Below, one piece after another: positions 63,773 to 64,000 of a stretch of 64,000 bases of DNA; within the stretch, counting starts at the first letter, position 1, and the number at the start of each line of letters is the position of its first letter. This stretch comes from Mesobaculum littorinae (GTDB taxonomy: Bacteria > Pseudomonadota > Alphaproteobacteria > Rhodobacterales > Rhodobacteraceae). Location: assembly GCF_004011175.1 (NCBI RefSeq), contig NZ_RQXX01000003.1, forward strand, positions 579,318 to 643,317, in the 5' to 3' direction. The notes beneath the pieces are model-generated. The model was not told the DNA's origin. It made no database searches and saw only the letters and a list, made by a program, of their open reading frames with translations. The position numbers and the translations under genes are program-made.

Positions 63773-64000
63773 GCGTTCCGCACGCCGAATCCGAGTCGCC
63801 CGAGTCGGGTTTTTCGGGGGCACAGCCCCATGATTCAGGCGGGCCAGGTGCAGCGGGCCCGAGGGGCGTTCAGGGGGCTTTGCAAAAGTTAGTTTCGACA
63901 CCTGCGTCCCGTGCGCAAATATTGCGTGATTACAGCCGCTTCGCGAAAAAATCGGGCGTTGGGAAGAAAACGTCATCTTTCTGCAAAAAACCACTTGCGG
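63773..64000. other. Gene-free right end of the window
   Basis: About 230 nt with no supported gene. The GC content drops towards 63900-63990 (AAATATTGCGTG, TCGCGAAAAAATC), which looks like a promoter region for a gene outside the window. Confidence 0.45.

Overview
The window is about 64 kb of GC-rich, gene-dense chromosome from an alphaproteobacterium. It is most likely a member of the Rhodobacteraceae (Rhodobacter/Roseobacter group). The evidence is an rsfS-rlmH-gpmI-envC-ctpA-rppH string, an intact PhyR/NepR/EcfG general stress locus, an RpoE-ChrR singlet-oxygen-type sigma/anti-sigma pair, a TamA-TamB pair, and frequent ATGA or TGATG start/stop overlaps. There is no insertion sequence, prophage, CRISPR array or rRNA operon. 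Genus cannot be fixed from the sequence alone.

Layout. 1-8.9 kb (+): 3' part of a bacterial alpha-2-macroglobulin, a glycolipid-binding-type protein, penicillin-binding protein 1C, a glutaredoxin/MauE-like membrane fusion, and the molybdate transporter modABC. 9.1-13.5 kb (-): leuC, leuD, a membrane protein and a secreted endonuclease/exonuclease/phosphatase-fold protein, with a perfect hairpin between leuC and leuD. 13.9-17.7 kb: an MscS channel, an HWE/HisKA_2 histidine kinase, a small Rho-N-like protein and a formate/nitrite-family transporter. 17.9-25.5 kb (+): tamA and a 1935-aa tamB with six internal repeats of about 169 residues. 25.5-34.4 kb: a general stress response region. It holds phyR (+), divergent from nepR-ecfG-phyK (-), and the minus strand continues with almost no gap into an amidoligase and a class-I glutamine amidotransferase. 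Around it lie small stress-type proteins (DUF1328, DUF2945 with BrkB/YihY), a Crp/Fnr regulator and a pseudo-receiver. 34.5-46.6 kb (+): rsfS, rlmH, gpmI, envC-like, ctpA, rppH, two M16 peptidases, mutL and rmuC. 46.6-51.7 kb: chrR-rpoE (-), divergent from an FAD-oxidoreductase/DUF1365/DUF3833/SDR operon (+), with RpoE-like promoters facing both ways. 51.8-64 kb: a hydantoinase-type amidase, an HhH protein, a degenerate caspase-like/peptidoglycan-binding protein, a frameshifted rpmJ, tRNA-Val(GAC), N-formylglutamate amidohydrolase, dinB, a NUDIX protein, pyrF, an acidic membrane-anchored protein, a small conserved protein and clpB.

Main points for a second look. (1) The amidoligase + amidotransferase pair sits directly behind phyK, so an uncharacterised amide-bond-forming pathway may belong to the general stress response operon. 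(2) Two EcfG-type promoters overlap on opposite strands between phyR and nepR, and similar sites precede the DUF2945-BrkB and DUF1328 genes. (3) The rpmJ reading frame is broken by one extra base in a homopolymer. (4) The RpoE-ChrR target operon lacks the usual cyclopropane-fatty-acid synthase gene. (5) TamB contains a near-exact 507-nt periodicity. (6) A 16-bp perfect stem lies between leuC and leuD.
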